From CAJPQU01 sp052170475 (GTDB lineage Bacteria > Bacillota > Negativicutes > Selenomonadales > Selenomonadaceae): 64,000 nt of DNA. The notes under the pieces were generated by a model. The model saw only the letters and a program-made list of their open reading frames with translations, had not been told where the DNA came from and did no database searches. Shown piece after piece: positions 8,610 to 15,601 of the stretch. A program made the translations under genes and the position numbers. The stretch spans positions 62,001 through 126,000 of the forward strand of contig JBQNAL010000006.1 of the NCBI GenBank assembly GCA_052170475.1, given 5' to 3'. Every line of letters begins with the position of its first letter. The stretch's first letter is position 1.

Positions 8610-8643
8610 CGCACCGTTTCAGTGCGTCAGCTCATAACCGCGA
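8593..8643. repeat. Perfect 22-bp inverted repeat over the end of gene B
   Basis: Arms 8593-8614 and 8622-8643 are exact reverse complements with a 7-base loop (CGTTTCA). The left arm contains the last codons and the TGA (8607-8609) of the second overlapping lysis gene. No T-run follows (GAGGAATATAAAAC), so it is not a standard intrinsic terminator. Confidence 0.95.
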
Positions 8644-8655
8644 GAGGAATATAAA

Positions 8656-8680
8656 ACGGGATGGCAAATCACCACCCCGT
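8656..8680. repeat. Short hairpin
   Basis: Arms 8656-8664 and 8672-8680 pair over 9 bp with one mismatch and a 7-base loop. It stands between the perfect 22-bp repeat and the terminator at 8732. Possibly part of the late-transcript 3' end; no further role visible. Confidence 0.45.
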
Positions 8681-8731
8681 CAAGGGGAACTCAGACGGCA
8701 ACCATCATCAATGAGAGCGGCATGGTATGGG

Positions 8732-8780
8732 ATAAAATCTTCTAACGTCGCAAAATGCGACTTTAGAAGATTTTATTCCT
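8732..8780 (+). terminator. Strong hairpin, likely late-operon terminator
   Basis: Arms 8732-8752 and 8756-8776 form a 21-bp stem with one mismatch and a 3-base loop (AAA); the outer part is ATAAAATCTTCTAA / TTAGAAGATTTTAT. The 3' arm ends in TTTTATTCC. It is about 120 bases after the last phage stop and is the best candidate for the end of phage late transcription. Confidence 0.7.
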
Positions 8781-8871
8781 AAAAATGATTTGAGTTAGGG
8801 GCGGAAAGACTTTTTCGCGGTCGGGCGAAATGGTGGCGTAAAGACGCGGGGGGCGGCTGTCAGGGTCGAAC

Positions 8872-8910
8872 AAAAAAGCGCTTTGCGAATTGCAAGGCGC
8901 TTTTTTTAAG
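8872..8910. terminator. Bidirectional Rho-independent terminator
   Basis: Arms 8872-8886 (AAAAAAGCGCTTTGC) and 8892-8906 (GCAAGGCGCTTTTTT) pair over 15 bp with one G-U, loop GAATT, followed by a run of T. A-run and T-run on the two sides allow use in both directions. No gene adjoins it directly. Confidence 0.8.
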
Positions 8911-9148
8911 CCCTCACACAAGCGGTAAAATATCAATCGAGAATATCTCTGAAAGCCGCTATTTTTCCGTCATCAGCGCCAAAAAATTTGCCGCCATTTT
9001 TGCCGCCATTTTGCCGCCGGAACACCTAAAAAATGCCGGAAATGGCATAAAACAGAATAAAACAAAAAAGGGGGATAGTTCCTGATAAACCCGCGAAAAA
9101 TAAGGGATTGCGGACATAATATAAAACAGCATAAAACAGAAAAAAAGA
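8911..9148. other. Gene-free segment at the prophage/host junction
   Basis: No convincing gene. It contains three spaced copies of TGCCGCC (TTTGCCGCCATTTT-like units, about 8988-9018) and the two halves of a 37-base imperfect direct repeat (9046-9082 and 9120-9156). The composition changes from GC-rich to A-rich here. An attachment site, or integrase arm sites, would be expected in this stretch, but no attL copy is available for comparison. Confidence 0.5.
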
Positions 9149-9156
9149 TTAGTTCC
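9046..9156. repeat. 37-base imperfect direct repeat pair
   Basis: Copy 1 at 9046-9082 and copy 2 at 9120-9156, 74 bases apart start to start. Both read ATAAAACAG.ATAAAACA followed by an A-run and GAT(T)AGTTCC. Copy 2 includes one arm and the T-run of the terminator of the neighbouring host oxidoreductase gene, so copy 1 may be a duplicated piece of that terminator, as produced when an element integrates at a gene's 3' end. Confidence 0.6.
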
Positions 9157-9181
9157 GATAATTTATCCTTATCGGAACTAA
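9140..9181 (-). terminator. Rho-independent terminator of the GltD-type gene
   Basis: Read on the minus strand: 8 bases after the TAA a 13-bp perfect stem (9181-9169 with 9161-9149, TAGTTCCGATAA / TTATCGGAACTA core), loop of 7, then ATCTTTTTTTC. Confidence 0.9.
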
Positions 9182-9189
9182 ATGTATTC

Positions 9190-10419
9190 TTACTCTTCTC
9201 TCGCCCTTCGCTCTAAATATGCAGTCATGCTATCGGCCACTTTTTTCGCAGCTTTCACTGTTTCTACTACATTGAGCGGCCCCGTTACGACGTCACCACA
9301 GGCGAAGATACCTTCCCGCGTCGTCTGTCCATCTTCGTCGGTTTCCAATAAACCTTTTTCATTGGATCCTAAACCGGCGGTCGTGTTGACCAGTTTATCC
9401 TTGGGCTGTTGGCTAATCGCGATGATCGTACTGTCGGCTGGGAAAAGTGTCGGTTCACTTTCGGAGAGGGTCTCTCCAGTTTCATTGAAGGTGCGTCGAA
9501 TAAAGACTGGTCCATCGCTCGTGATCTTTTGAATGCCCATGCCATAGAGAAGCTCCGCACCATCGGCTAAAAGGTAGTCTAATTCTCGTGGACTGGCGGA
9601 CACAGTAGCGCCTCGCGCGTAAACCGTCACTGCACGGCTTCCCTTCCGAAGCGCCGTTCTGGCTGCGTCCATGGCTGAGTTGCCCGAGCCGATGACGGCC
9701 ACCCGATCGCCTAACTCGTAAACATCGGGGTTTTGCAGGTAGTCAATGGAATAATGGACGTTGCCCAAACTTTCCCCCGGCACGCCCAAACGCCGTGCCC
9801 TCCACGTGCCGGATCCTATGAAAATCGCACCGTAGCCGTCGTTAAAGAGATCATCTAAATGTAAGGCACCGCCGATGGTCGTATTTGGGCGAATGAGAAT
9901 TCCTAATTGACGGAGTCGTTTTTGATAGCGATCTAAAATACTTTTCGGTAAACGAAATTCGGGAATCCCATAGCGCAGCATCCCGCCAATATGTTCCTTG
10001 CGCTCAAAGATGGTGACATCATAGCCTCTCAGCGCCAAAATGACTGCTACCGTAAGTCCCGCAGGTCCACTGCCCACGATAGCTGCTTTCTCGCCTTTAT
10101 TGACATCCCGCGTCAGCGTCAGTTTATCGAAAAATGCCTCGGAGATATAGTTTTCAATACTGGAGACATGGATGGCACTCCCGCGCTTCCCTTGAATACA
10201 GTTTCCCTCACATTGCTTTTCGTGATCACATACCAAAGAGCAGACGATGCTCAATGGATTATTCATGAAGAGCATCATCGCCGCATCTTCTATTTTTCCT
10301 GCCAAAAAAAGCCGTATCATTTCGCGAATATCTGTTTGAATCGGACATCCTTTCAGTTGACACAAAGGTTTTTTACACTGCAAACATCGCCGTGCTTCGT
10401 TAATCACGTGAACTGCCAT
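9190..10419 (-). CDS. GltD-type NAD(P)-dependent iron-sulfur flavoprotein oxidoreductase
   Basis: 409 aa from ATG 10419, preceded by GAGGTG/AAGG; a GTG at 10428 in frame is an alternative. The N-terminus carries the cysteine clusters of the glutamate synthase small subunit family: 'RRCLQCKKPLCQLKGCPI' and 'CSLVCDHEKQCEGNCIQG', binding two [4Fe-4S] clusters. An FAD Rossmann motif (AAIVGSGPAGL) and an NAD(P)H motif (VAVIGSGNSAMDAA) follow, with 'GIFACGDVVTGP' near the C-terminus. The family passes electrons from NAD(P)H to partners such as GltB, or acts in NfnB/SudA-like enzymes. At ~410 aa it is shorter than typical GltD, and no gltB adjoins it, so glutamate synthesis is not assured. It has its own terminator and stands alone beside the prophage. 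Confidence 0.82.
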   Translation of the reverse strand: MAVHVINEARRCLQCKKPLCQLKGCPIQTDIREMIRLFLAGKIEDAAMMLFMNNPLSIVCSLVCDHEKQCEGNCIQGKRGSAIHVSSIENYISEAFFDKLTLTRDVNKGEKAAIVGSGPAGLTVAVILALRGYDVTIFERKEHIGGMLRYGIPEFRLPKSILDRYQKRLRQLGILIRPNTTIGGALHLDDLFNDGYGAIFIGSGTWRARRLGVPGESLGNVHYSIDYLQNPDVYELGDRVAVIGSGNSAMDAARTALRKGSRAVTVYARGATVSASPRELDYLLADGAELLYGMGIQKITSDGPVFIRRTFNETGETLSESEPTLFPADSTIIAISQQPKDKLVNTTAGLGSNEKGLLETDEDGQTTREGIFACGDVVTGPLNVVETVKAAKKVADSMTAYLERRAREE

Positions 10420-10532
10420 CGCCTTCACCTCTTCATGAATGCATCGTAAACATTGGAAACTCTATATTATATTCGTGTTTCCCGTTGATTTACCTTTTTC
10501 GCTTCAAAGTTTTCTTTCATTAGGTTCTGGTA

Positions 10533-10572
10533 TCAAAAAAGAGTCGGCGCACATCTTCTGACGCCAACTCTT
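10533..10572 (-). terminator. Rho-independent terminator after the actuator-domain gene
   Basis: Arms 10562-10572 and 10539-10549 pair over 11 bp with one G-U (AAGAGTTGGCG / CGCCGACTCTT on the minus strand), then TTTTTT. Confidence 0.85.
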
Positions 10573-10601
10573 TCACGCTGTCTGCGGTTGTCCTTGTCCT
10601 A

Positions 10602-11057
10602 TCACATAAAAAGATCACCGGGGAAAAAACTACCGATTTCATCAGCACGATAACAAGGCAACAAGAGTGCCCCCTGCGCTTTCAACGCTTCCCTGAGCGT
10701 TGCTTTTGCCAAACGTCTTTGGAAGAAACTCTTTGTCGGGGGACGCAATACCTCTATCTTCAAGCGGGTTGAGCGGTTCAAGCTACCGCTGTACACCGTC
10801 TCCCCCACGCCGCGACATACCGCTTCGACTTCTTTGGTTTCCACCGCATCTAACAAGGATTCCCCTTCTACGATGATGCCATCCACCGGTACACGCTCCC
10901 CCGGGTACACCAACAGGGTATCGCCGGGGAGAAGCTTCGCGGTCTCCATAAAACATTCCGTATCGCCACGTAAAACGAAGACGTGTTTCGGCAATTTGCG
11001 CGTTGTCCTTGACTTCCCCGTCAAATCTTCCCATAATTGTCTCAGTTTCTTCATCAT
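10602..11057 (-). CDS. Stand-alone actuator-domain-like fragment of a copper P1B-type ATPase
   Basis: 151 aa from ATG 11057 (a second ATG at 11054). A longer ORF from 11105 is unlikely, because the promoter -10 box (11107-11112) lies against that ATG and transcription would begin after it. The middle carries the hallmark of P-type ATPase actuator domains, 'LLPGDTLLVYPGERVPVDGIIVEGESLLD', and 'VYSGSLNRSTRLKIEVLR'. The catalytic dephosphorylation loop (normally TGE) is replaced by 'ETKEVEAV'. The metal-binding membrane segments, the DKTGT phosphorylation site and the ATP-binding domain are missing, so it cannot pump metal. It is either a relic of copA or a small protein with another role in copper response. 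The CsoR-like operator and a clean terminator suggest that it is still expressed. Confidence 0.7.
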   Translation of the reverse strand: MMKKLRQLWEDLTGKSRTTRKLPKHVFVLRGDTECFMETAKLLPGDTLLVYPGERVPVDGIIVEGESLLDAVETKEVEAVCRGVGETVYSGSLNRSTRLKIEVLRPPTKSFFQRRLAKATLREALKAQGALLLPCYRADEIGSFFPGDLFM

Positions 11058-11106
11058 GGCGCACGCCCCCAAACCAATTTCCAAGAGAACATTTTGTTCT
11101 GTCATT

Positions 11107-11136
11107 ATTATACATATAGGGGTATATGTTTGTCAA
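11107..11136 (-). promoter_or_regulatory. Promoter with CsoR-type operator in its spacer
   Basis: Minus strand: -35 TTGACA (11136-11131), 18-base spacer, -10 TATAAT (11112-11107). The spacer contains the 16-base palindrome CATATACCCCTATATG (11128-11113), the G/C-tract-centred dyad typical of CsoR operators. The csoR gene lies just upstream, so copper-inducible transcription of the actuator-domain gene is likely. Confidence 0.8.
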
Positions 11137-11142
11137 GGGGTG

Positions 11143-11175
11143 AAGAAAAATCCAGCCACTCGAAAAGAGAAGCTG
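11143..11175 (-). terminator. Terminator after csoR
   Basis: Minus strand 11175-11152 folds CCAGC-TT-CTC / GAG-TG-GCTGG (small internal loop), followed by ATTTTTCTT. It separates csoR from the regulated promoter. Confidence 0.6.
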
Positions 11176-11203
11176 GTAAAAGTCGATGCGCGGAGAGCAT
11201 TTT

Positions 11204-11479
11204 TTATTTCATGTTGGCAAACCGCTCTACGGCCGTCGTAAACATAGCAATGGTTTGATCGGCGTCGCCATGCTCGATCCCATCCTTGACACAATGCTGA
11301 ATATGCCCTTCCAAGATGACTTGCCCGCACTTATGAAGAGCGGATTTTGCCGCATTGATCTGGGAAAGAATATCCTCACAGGGGATATCCTGGTCGACCA
11401 TGCGTTCGATGGCTTGTACTTGTCCGATAATTTTTTTCAGACGACGATGTAAATTTTCCGCATCCATACATTGTTTCAT
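11204..11479 (-). CDS. csoR: CsoR-family copper-sensing transcriptional repressor
   Basis: 91 aa, SD GGAGGGATAG before ATG 11479. All-helical DUF156 fold with opening 'LHRRLKKIIGQVQAIERMVDQ' (the DNA-contact and dimer helix). The metal site is Cys34 (DIPCED), His59 and Cys63 (EGHIQHC), that is the C-H-C signature of Cu(I)-sensing CsoR, rather than the H-C-H-H set of nickel/cobalt RcnR or the formaldehyde-sensing FrmR set. Cu(I) binding releases DNA. A matching palindrome lies inside the promoter just downstream, so its target is probably the actuator-domain gene; whether it controls other copper genes elsewhere cannot be seen. Confidence 0.88.
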   Translation of the reverse strand: MKQCMDAENLHRRLKKIIGQVQAIERMVDQDIPCEDILSQINAAKSALHKCGQVILEGHIQHCVKDGIEHGDADQTIAMFTTAVERFANMK

Positions 11480-11546
11480 TTTCTATCCCTCCAGTTGATC
11501 CATGCATTGTCTATATCAAGCATAAAGAACTCCACTAAACGGCTTT

Positions 11547-12593
11547 TTAACGCCCCGCCTTTGCCGCCGGAGCGGTGAGGAGCATGGCGTCCCCAAAAGA
11601 AAAAAAACGATACTGCGCCTGCACGGCCTTTTGGTAGGCCTGCAGGACAAACTCCCGACCGGCAAAGGCGCTGATGAGCATCAGTAAAGTAGATTTCGGC
11701 AGATGGAAATTCGTGATGATCGCATCGACAATCTTAAATTCGTAACCCGGATAAATAAAAATTTCCGTCCAGCCGGATTTTCCTTCGATTTCATTTTTCG
11801 CTGCCGCCGCAGATTCCAATGTGCGAATGGAGGTCGTCCCCACCGCGATGACACGATGTTCCGCCCTCTTCGTGTCGCGGATCAGGCGTGCAGTTTCTTC
11901 GCTGAGGGAATAATATTCCCGATGCATGACATGATCTTCAATCTGTTCTGTTTTGACCGGGCGGAAGGTTCCTAGGCCTACATGCAGCGTTAAAAAGCCA
12001 AGATTCACGCCGTAGGTCTCTAATTCCGCCATTTGCGCTTTCGTAAAGTGCAGCCCCGCCGTTGGTGCCGCCGCCGATCCCGATGCGCGATTGTAAACGG
12101 TTTGATACCGTTCTCCATCCAACAGTTTTTCATGGATGTAAGGTGGCAGGGGCGTCTCCCCTAACCTCTCCAATACTTCTTCCCATAAACCCTGATAATG
12201 AAATTCGACAAAACGCCCGCCAAAGACCGTGGTGTCCAGAACCGTCCCCGTCAGCTCCTCACCAAAACGGATGACAGTGCCGGGACGGGCTTTTTTCCCA
12301 GGCTGCACTAAGGTTTCCCACGTATCCCCTTCGACGCGGTGCAGAAGGAAAACCTCCACGCGTCCCCCTGTCGGCTCACGGTGTCCGATAAGCCGTGCTG
12401 GCATGACCCGAGTATCATTGAATATCAAGGTATCTCCTGGCACTAAAAATTGCTGAAGATCCGAAAAATGGTGGTCTTCTGTGGTTTGCCTTACGGGATC
12501 TACAACCATGAGCCGTGAAGCGTTGCGCGGTTCGACCGGGGTCTGGGCAATCAACGTCTCCGGCAATTCATAATCAAACGCATCTAATCGCAT
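11547..12593 (-). CDS. queA: S-adenosylmethionine:tRNA ribosyltransferase-isomerase
   Basis: 348 aa, full length for QueA. Transfers and isomerises the ribose of S-adenosylmethionine onto 7-aminomethyl-7-deazaguanine in tRNA to make epoxyqueuosine. Recognisable features: N-terminal 'DAFDYELPETLIAQTPVEPRNASRLMV', 'FNDTRVMPARLIGHR', 'SAAAPTAGLHFT' and C-terminal 'NFHLPKSTLLMLISAFAG'. The family partner tgt is in this window too (41370-42503), but not adjacent as in many bacteria. It follows the spoIID-like gene by 20 bases and is probably cotranscribed with it. Confidence 0.95.
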   Translation of the reverse strand: MRLDAFDYELPETLIAQTPVEPRNASRLMVVDPVRQTTEDHHFSDLQQFLVPGDTLIFNDTRVMPARLIGHREPTGGRVEVFLLHRVEGDTWETLVQPGKKARPGTVIRFGEELTGTVLDTTVFGGRFVEFHYQGLWEEVLERLGETPLPPYIHEKLLDGERYQTVYNRASGSAAAPTAGLHFTKAQMAELETYGVNLGFLTLHVGLGTFRPVKTEQIEDHVMHREYYSLSEETARLIRDTKRAEHRVIAVGTTSIRTLESAAAAKNEIEGKSGWTEIFIYPGYEFKIVDAIITNFHLPKSTLLMLISAFAGREFVLQAYQKAVQAQYRFFSFGDAMLLTAPAAKAGR

Positions 12594-12613
12594 AGGATCG
12601 CTTGTCCTTCGTA

Positions 12614-13906
12614 TCAGTATAGTTTAACGATTTCGATATTCGTGTAATAATGGGATAAAATGGCACGGTAGTCCTTTTTGTCAGCCATCGCATAGGCTCC
12701 CCATTGAGACATCCCTAGACCATGCCCCCGTCCCCAGCCTTCAAAGAGAAGGGTTTCCGAGGATTGGTCATGAAATTCGATCTTGCCGTTGCGGTTTGGG
12801 ACGGTTGCCGGCCCCTTTTGATGGCGAACATCAAATCGCGTGCTGGGAAGGCCAAATAGCCAACGCAGTTTCGTCCCCGGCAAATCGACGGTGCGCAGCG
12901 TACCCACAAAACGGACGGTGCGAACGCGCCCAGATACATAGCGATCCGTGGTCTCTTTTCTCATTTCTTCTGATAGAGGCGAAAGCTCCACGCGCTTTAA
13001 TACGCCAAGATCAAAGCCAGCTTTTCGCAGTTTCGCGCTTACCTCCGTAGCCGAAACAGGAACTTGCCAGTGGTATGCCGCGCCATACGTCGCTTCATCT
13101 CGAACAGGCTTTAAGTACGGCACAGGATCGCCGCCCGCCTCTTCGTTGCCCGCTGTCCACCCTCCGGCGGAAGCATGAAAGGCCGCATAAATGGGCTTTC
13201 CTGCGTACATCATCACTTCCCCTCGGGTAGAGGAAACTGCCGCTAGTCCACTCTTGCTTTCTGCGCCCAATCCCTTGTAGACTTGACAATGTGTATCTGG
13301 GCAGACGTCAAACCCTTCAGCGTCATGGCGGCCTAAAGAATAAAGGGCAAAGGTACGCGCCGCCACTGCCTGCGCCCTCAGTGCTTCCGGCGGCCAATCC
13401 GCGCCCATTTCTGCCCCGATGACCCCGCCCACATAGTCCTCTAACGAGACGTTGTTGATGACGGTAATAGCGCCCCCATTCTCCATCAGCAGGCGAAATT
13501 CCCCCCGATACGCCGTGCCATTATAAAAAAGAGAGGGTGAAGAACGAGGGTCGGCACGGGTCACGACCAAGGTTTTGGCCGATACCGGTTTGCCATTCAA
13601 AAGAAACTGTCCCCCATGGCTCGCGACGGTAAGCGTGACATTGGAGGAAAATTTTTCCAATCCTTGCCCTGTTTCTCCATCCCGCACCACATATTCGCCT
13701 GTGGCAGAAAATATCGCTACCCCTTGCCCCGTCGCCAACCCGACGCGCAGGATCGGTTCTGCAGCAGTTTTTTTGGCGTCCGCCAAAGGAGCGGTCTTTC
13801 CCCCCGTCTGGGTAGCCGTCGGCGCTGCCTGCGCGATGTCAATGCCATGGAGCGCCATCATCCAAAGAAGCAGCGCCGTAAAAATTCGTGTCACCCAACC
13901 CACCAT
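12614..13906 (-). CDS. SpoIID/LytB-domain cell-wall protein
   Basis: 430 aa with an N-terminal signal sequence (VTRIFTALLLWMMALHGIDIAQA) and SD AGGAGG before ATG 13906. Residues ~165-430 match SpoIID: 'LEDYVGGVIGAEMGADWPPEALRAQAVAARTFAL', 'DVCPDTHCQVYKGL', 'YAAFHASAGGWT' and the C-terminal 'GRGHGLGMSQWGAYAMA'. The family is a lytic transglycosylase acting on peptide-stripped glycan; SpoIID serves engulfment in spore formers and LytB is an enhancer protein elsewhere. The N-terminal third is a separate domain of unknown role. It lies between truA and queA. Sporulation in this organism cannot be judged from the window. Confidence 0.85.
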   Translation of the reverse strand: MVGWVTRIFTALLLWMMALHGIDIAQAAPTATQTGGKTAPLADAKKTAAEPILRVGLATGQGVAIFSATGEYVVRDGETGQGLEKFSSNVTLTVASHGGQFLLNGKPVSAKTLVVTRADPRSSPSLFYNGTAYRGEFRLLMENGGAITVINNVSLEDYVGGVIGAEMGADWPPEALRAQAVAARTFALYSLGRHDAEGFDVCPDTHCQVYKGLGAESKSGLAAVSSTRGEVMMYAGKPIYAAFHASAGGWTAGNEEAGGDPVPYLKPVRDEATYGAAYHWQVPVSATEVSAKLRKAGFDLGVLKRVELSPLSEEMRKETTDRYVSGRVRTVRFVGTLRTVDLPGTKLRWLFGLPSTRFDVRHQKGPATVPNRNGKIEFHDQSSETLLFEGWGRGHGLGMSQWGAYAMADKKDYRAILSHYYTNIEIVKLY

Positions 13907-13970
13907 TGCACCTGCCTCCTACACAACTGAGATGAAACTGGGTACATTTTATACCGTGGGCAACATTCCG

Positions 13971-14798
13971 TCAATCGTCGGATACTGCAAATGGGCGATG
14001 ATGCGCATCAAGCTCATAGGGCATCGGATAGCACACCCGCTCCAAGCAAAGTCCCCGTGCTGGTGCTGTGGCACTGGCTAAATCTCGATTGCGTCCGGCT
14101 AAGATTTCGGAAAACGCCGCTGGGGTTTTGATCCCTAACCCCACATCGACCAATGTGCCCACCAAATTGCGCACCATGTGATAGAGAAAACCGTTGGCGC
14201 AAAAACAAAAGTGAATCGTATCGCCGCATGCAGTCACGGTTGCCTCATACATTCGGCGTATCGGCGACATGGGCGCGCCCCCCGCCGCACGAAAAGAGGA
14301 AAAATCATGCTCTCCAATGAGCTGCGCCGCCGCGAGGCGCATTGCCTCGACGTCCAGTGGACGGCGAATGTACCAAGCATATCGCTGCAAAAATGGATCG
14401 GACGCTGCCCCTTGAAGCAGACGATAGGTATACGTTTTTTCACCGGCGCTGTGCAAAGCACTGAAATCATGTGAAACTTCAAATGCCTCCCGCACCACAA
14501 TATCGGCGGGGAGAAGACTTTCCGCTCCACGCACGATCCGAGCAACGGGAATATTGCCATTCGTAAAAAAATTGACTACCTGCCCCCGCGCATGAACCCC
14601 GGCGTCCGTGCGTCCCGCCGCCGCCATCTCAATCGGTTCCCCAAAGAGCCGCGCTAACCTTTCTTCTAACACATTCTGTACCGCGACGACGGGCGGAGTT
14701 TGTCGCTGAAAACCGTGATATGCCGTACCGTCGTAGGCTACGACGAGGGCAATATTGCGCCGGCGAGCCTTCATCATCGCTCGATGTTCCCGCCGCAT
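13971..14798 (-). CDS. truA: tRNA pseudouridine(38-40) synthase TruA
   Basis: 275 aa from the ATG at 14798, which overlaps the TAA of ecfT as TAATG; a longer in-frame ORF to 14882 lies inside ecfT. Makes pseudouridine at positions 38-40 in the tRNA anticodon stem. Motifs: 'LVVAYDGTAYHGFQRQ', the catalytic 'AAGRTDAGVHARGQVVNF' with the essential Asp, and 'NGFLYHMVRNLVGTLVDVG'. The association with the ecf operon is a conserved Firmicutes arrangement. Confidence 0.95.
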   Translation of the reverse strand: MRREHRAMMKARRRNIALVVAYDGTAYHGFQRQTPPVVAVQNVLEERLARLFGEPIEMAAAGRTDAGVHARGQVVNFFTNGNIPVARIVRGAESLLPADIVVREAFEVSHDFSALHSAGEKTYTYRLLQGAASDPFLQRYAWYIRRPLDVEAMRLAAAQLIGEHDFSSFRAAGGAPMSPIRRMYEATVTACGDTIHFCFCANGFLYHMVRNLVGTLVDVGLGIKTPAAFSEILAGRNRDLASATAPARGLCLERVCYPMPYELDAHHRPFAVSDD

Positions 14799-15601
14799 TA
14801 GATTCCCACGACCTTCATCACTTCTAGGAGTGCTAAAAAGGCGGCAATAAAAGCCACCGCTCCGTAATCGCACCCAGCGCACTTCATTTCCTTCATGCGC
14901 GTGCGCCCTTCTCCGCCACGGTAACAGCGCGCCTCCATCGCCATCGCCAGATCGTCCGCGCGGCGAAAGGCAGAAATAAAGAGAGGTACCAATATCGGTG
15001 TCAGGCTGTAAAGCCGCCGCATGAAATTCCCCGAGGAAAACTCAGAACCGCGTGATTGCTGGGCTTTCATGATCTTGTCGGTTTCCTCGATCAGCGTCGG
15101 CACAAAGCGAAGCGCGATCGTCATCATCATCGCCAGCTCGTGCGCGGGGACGCCTATGGCATGCAATGGCTTCAAGAGCGCTTCCATCGCATCTGTCAAA
15201 GAGAGTGGGGACGTCGTAAACGTCAGGAGCGACGACAAGAGAATGAGAAACGCTAATCGTAGGCACAGAAAGGCGCCTCGCACCAATCCCTCATAGGTTA
15301 AATCGAAGATCCAGATCTGTGCCAGTTTTTCTCCTGGCGTGCTGCAAAGATGGATGAGGAAGGTAAAGGCCAAAAGCCACCACAACGGACGCAAAGATTT
15401 CAAAAAAGTGCGTATGGGGATACGGGACGCAAACGCCAACCCAAGCGTCAAAAGAAATAGCGCTCCATATGCACCCGGCGTATCAAAAAGAAAGATCGCG
15501 GCAATCAAAAAGAATAACAGCACCACTTTGACTCTTGGATCCAGCCGGTGCAGGATGGATTGGCTGGGAAAAAATTGGCCGATGGTGATGTCTGTTAGCA
15601 C
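14798..15601 (-). CDS. ecfT: ECF transporter transmembrane component EcfT
   Basis: 267 aa from GTG 15601; SD AGAAGGA is 8 bases away and the resulting N-terminus (M)LTDITIGQFFP matches the family, while the longer TTG start at 15622 does not. Five hydrophobic segments from residue ~30. Two EcfT coupling-helix signatures are visible, 'QQSRGSEF' and 'MEARCYRGGEGR', which contact the two ATPases. The energy-coupling factor module feeds vitamin or metal substrate-specific S components; none is encoded in this window, so the cargo is set by S genes elsewhere. Overlaps ecfA2 by 7 bases and truA by 1. Confidence 0.92.
   Translation of the reverse strand: MLTDITIGQFFPSQSILHRLDPRVKVVLLFFLIAAIFLFDTPGAYGALFLLTLGLAFASRIPIRTFLKSLRPLWWLLAFTFLIHLCSTPGEKLAQIWIFDLTYEGLVRGAFLCLRLAFLILLSSLLTFTTSPLSLTDAMEALLKPLHAIGVPAHELAMMMTIALRFVPTLIEETDKIMKAQQSRGSEFSSGNFMRRLYSLTPILVPLFISAFRRADDLAMAMEARCYRGGEGRTRMKEMKCAGCDYGAVAFIAAFLALLEVMKVVGI

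Larger units (their letters stand above)
1..8906 (+). mobile_element. Prophage right end (T7-like late gene order)
   Basis: All genes here are on the + strand, tightly packed with ATGA stop/start overlaps, and read as virion and lysis genes: ejection-type giant protein, tail fibre with a T7 gp17-like N-terminus, fibre tip, DUF4376 protein, two membrane proteins, amidase and a spanin-like pair. The host genes that follow are on the opposite strand. The order matches podovirus late regions (internal core protein, tail fibre, holin, lysis). The left end, integrase and packaging genes lie outside the window. The right boundary is inferred to fall between about 8,780 and 9,148. Confidence 0.85.

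Noticed and set aside
7661..8614. 317-aa minus-strand ORF opposite the endolysin and overlapping genes
   Set aside because: Composition shadow of GC-rich coding DNA; no SD and no family resemblance.
8959..9132. 57-aa minus-strand ORF ending in GGKMAAKMAANF-like repeats
   Set aside because: Product is mostly T-run-derived hydrophobic residues over the direct repeats, and has no SD; treated as non-coding.
11057..11105. Longer start for the actuator-domain gene at ATG 11105
   Set aside because: The -10 box ends two bases before that ATG, so the transcript would start downstream of it.
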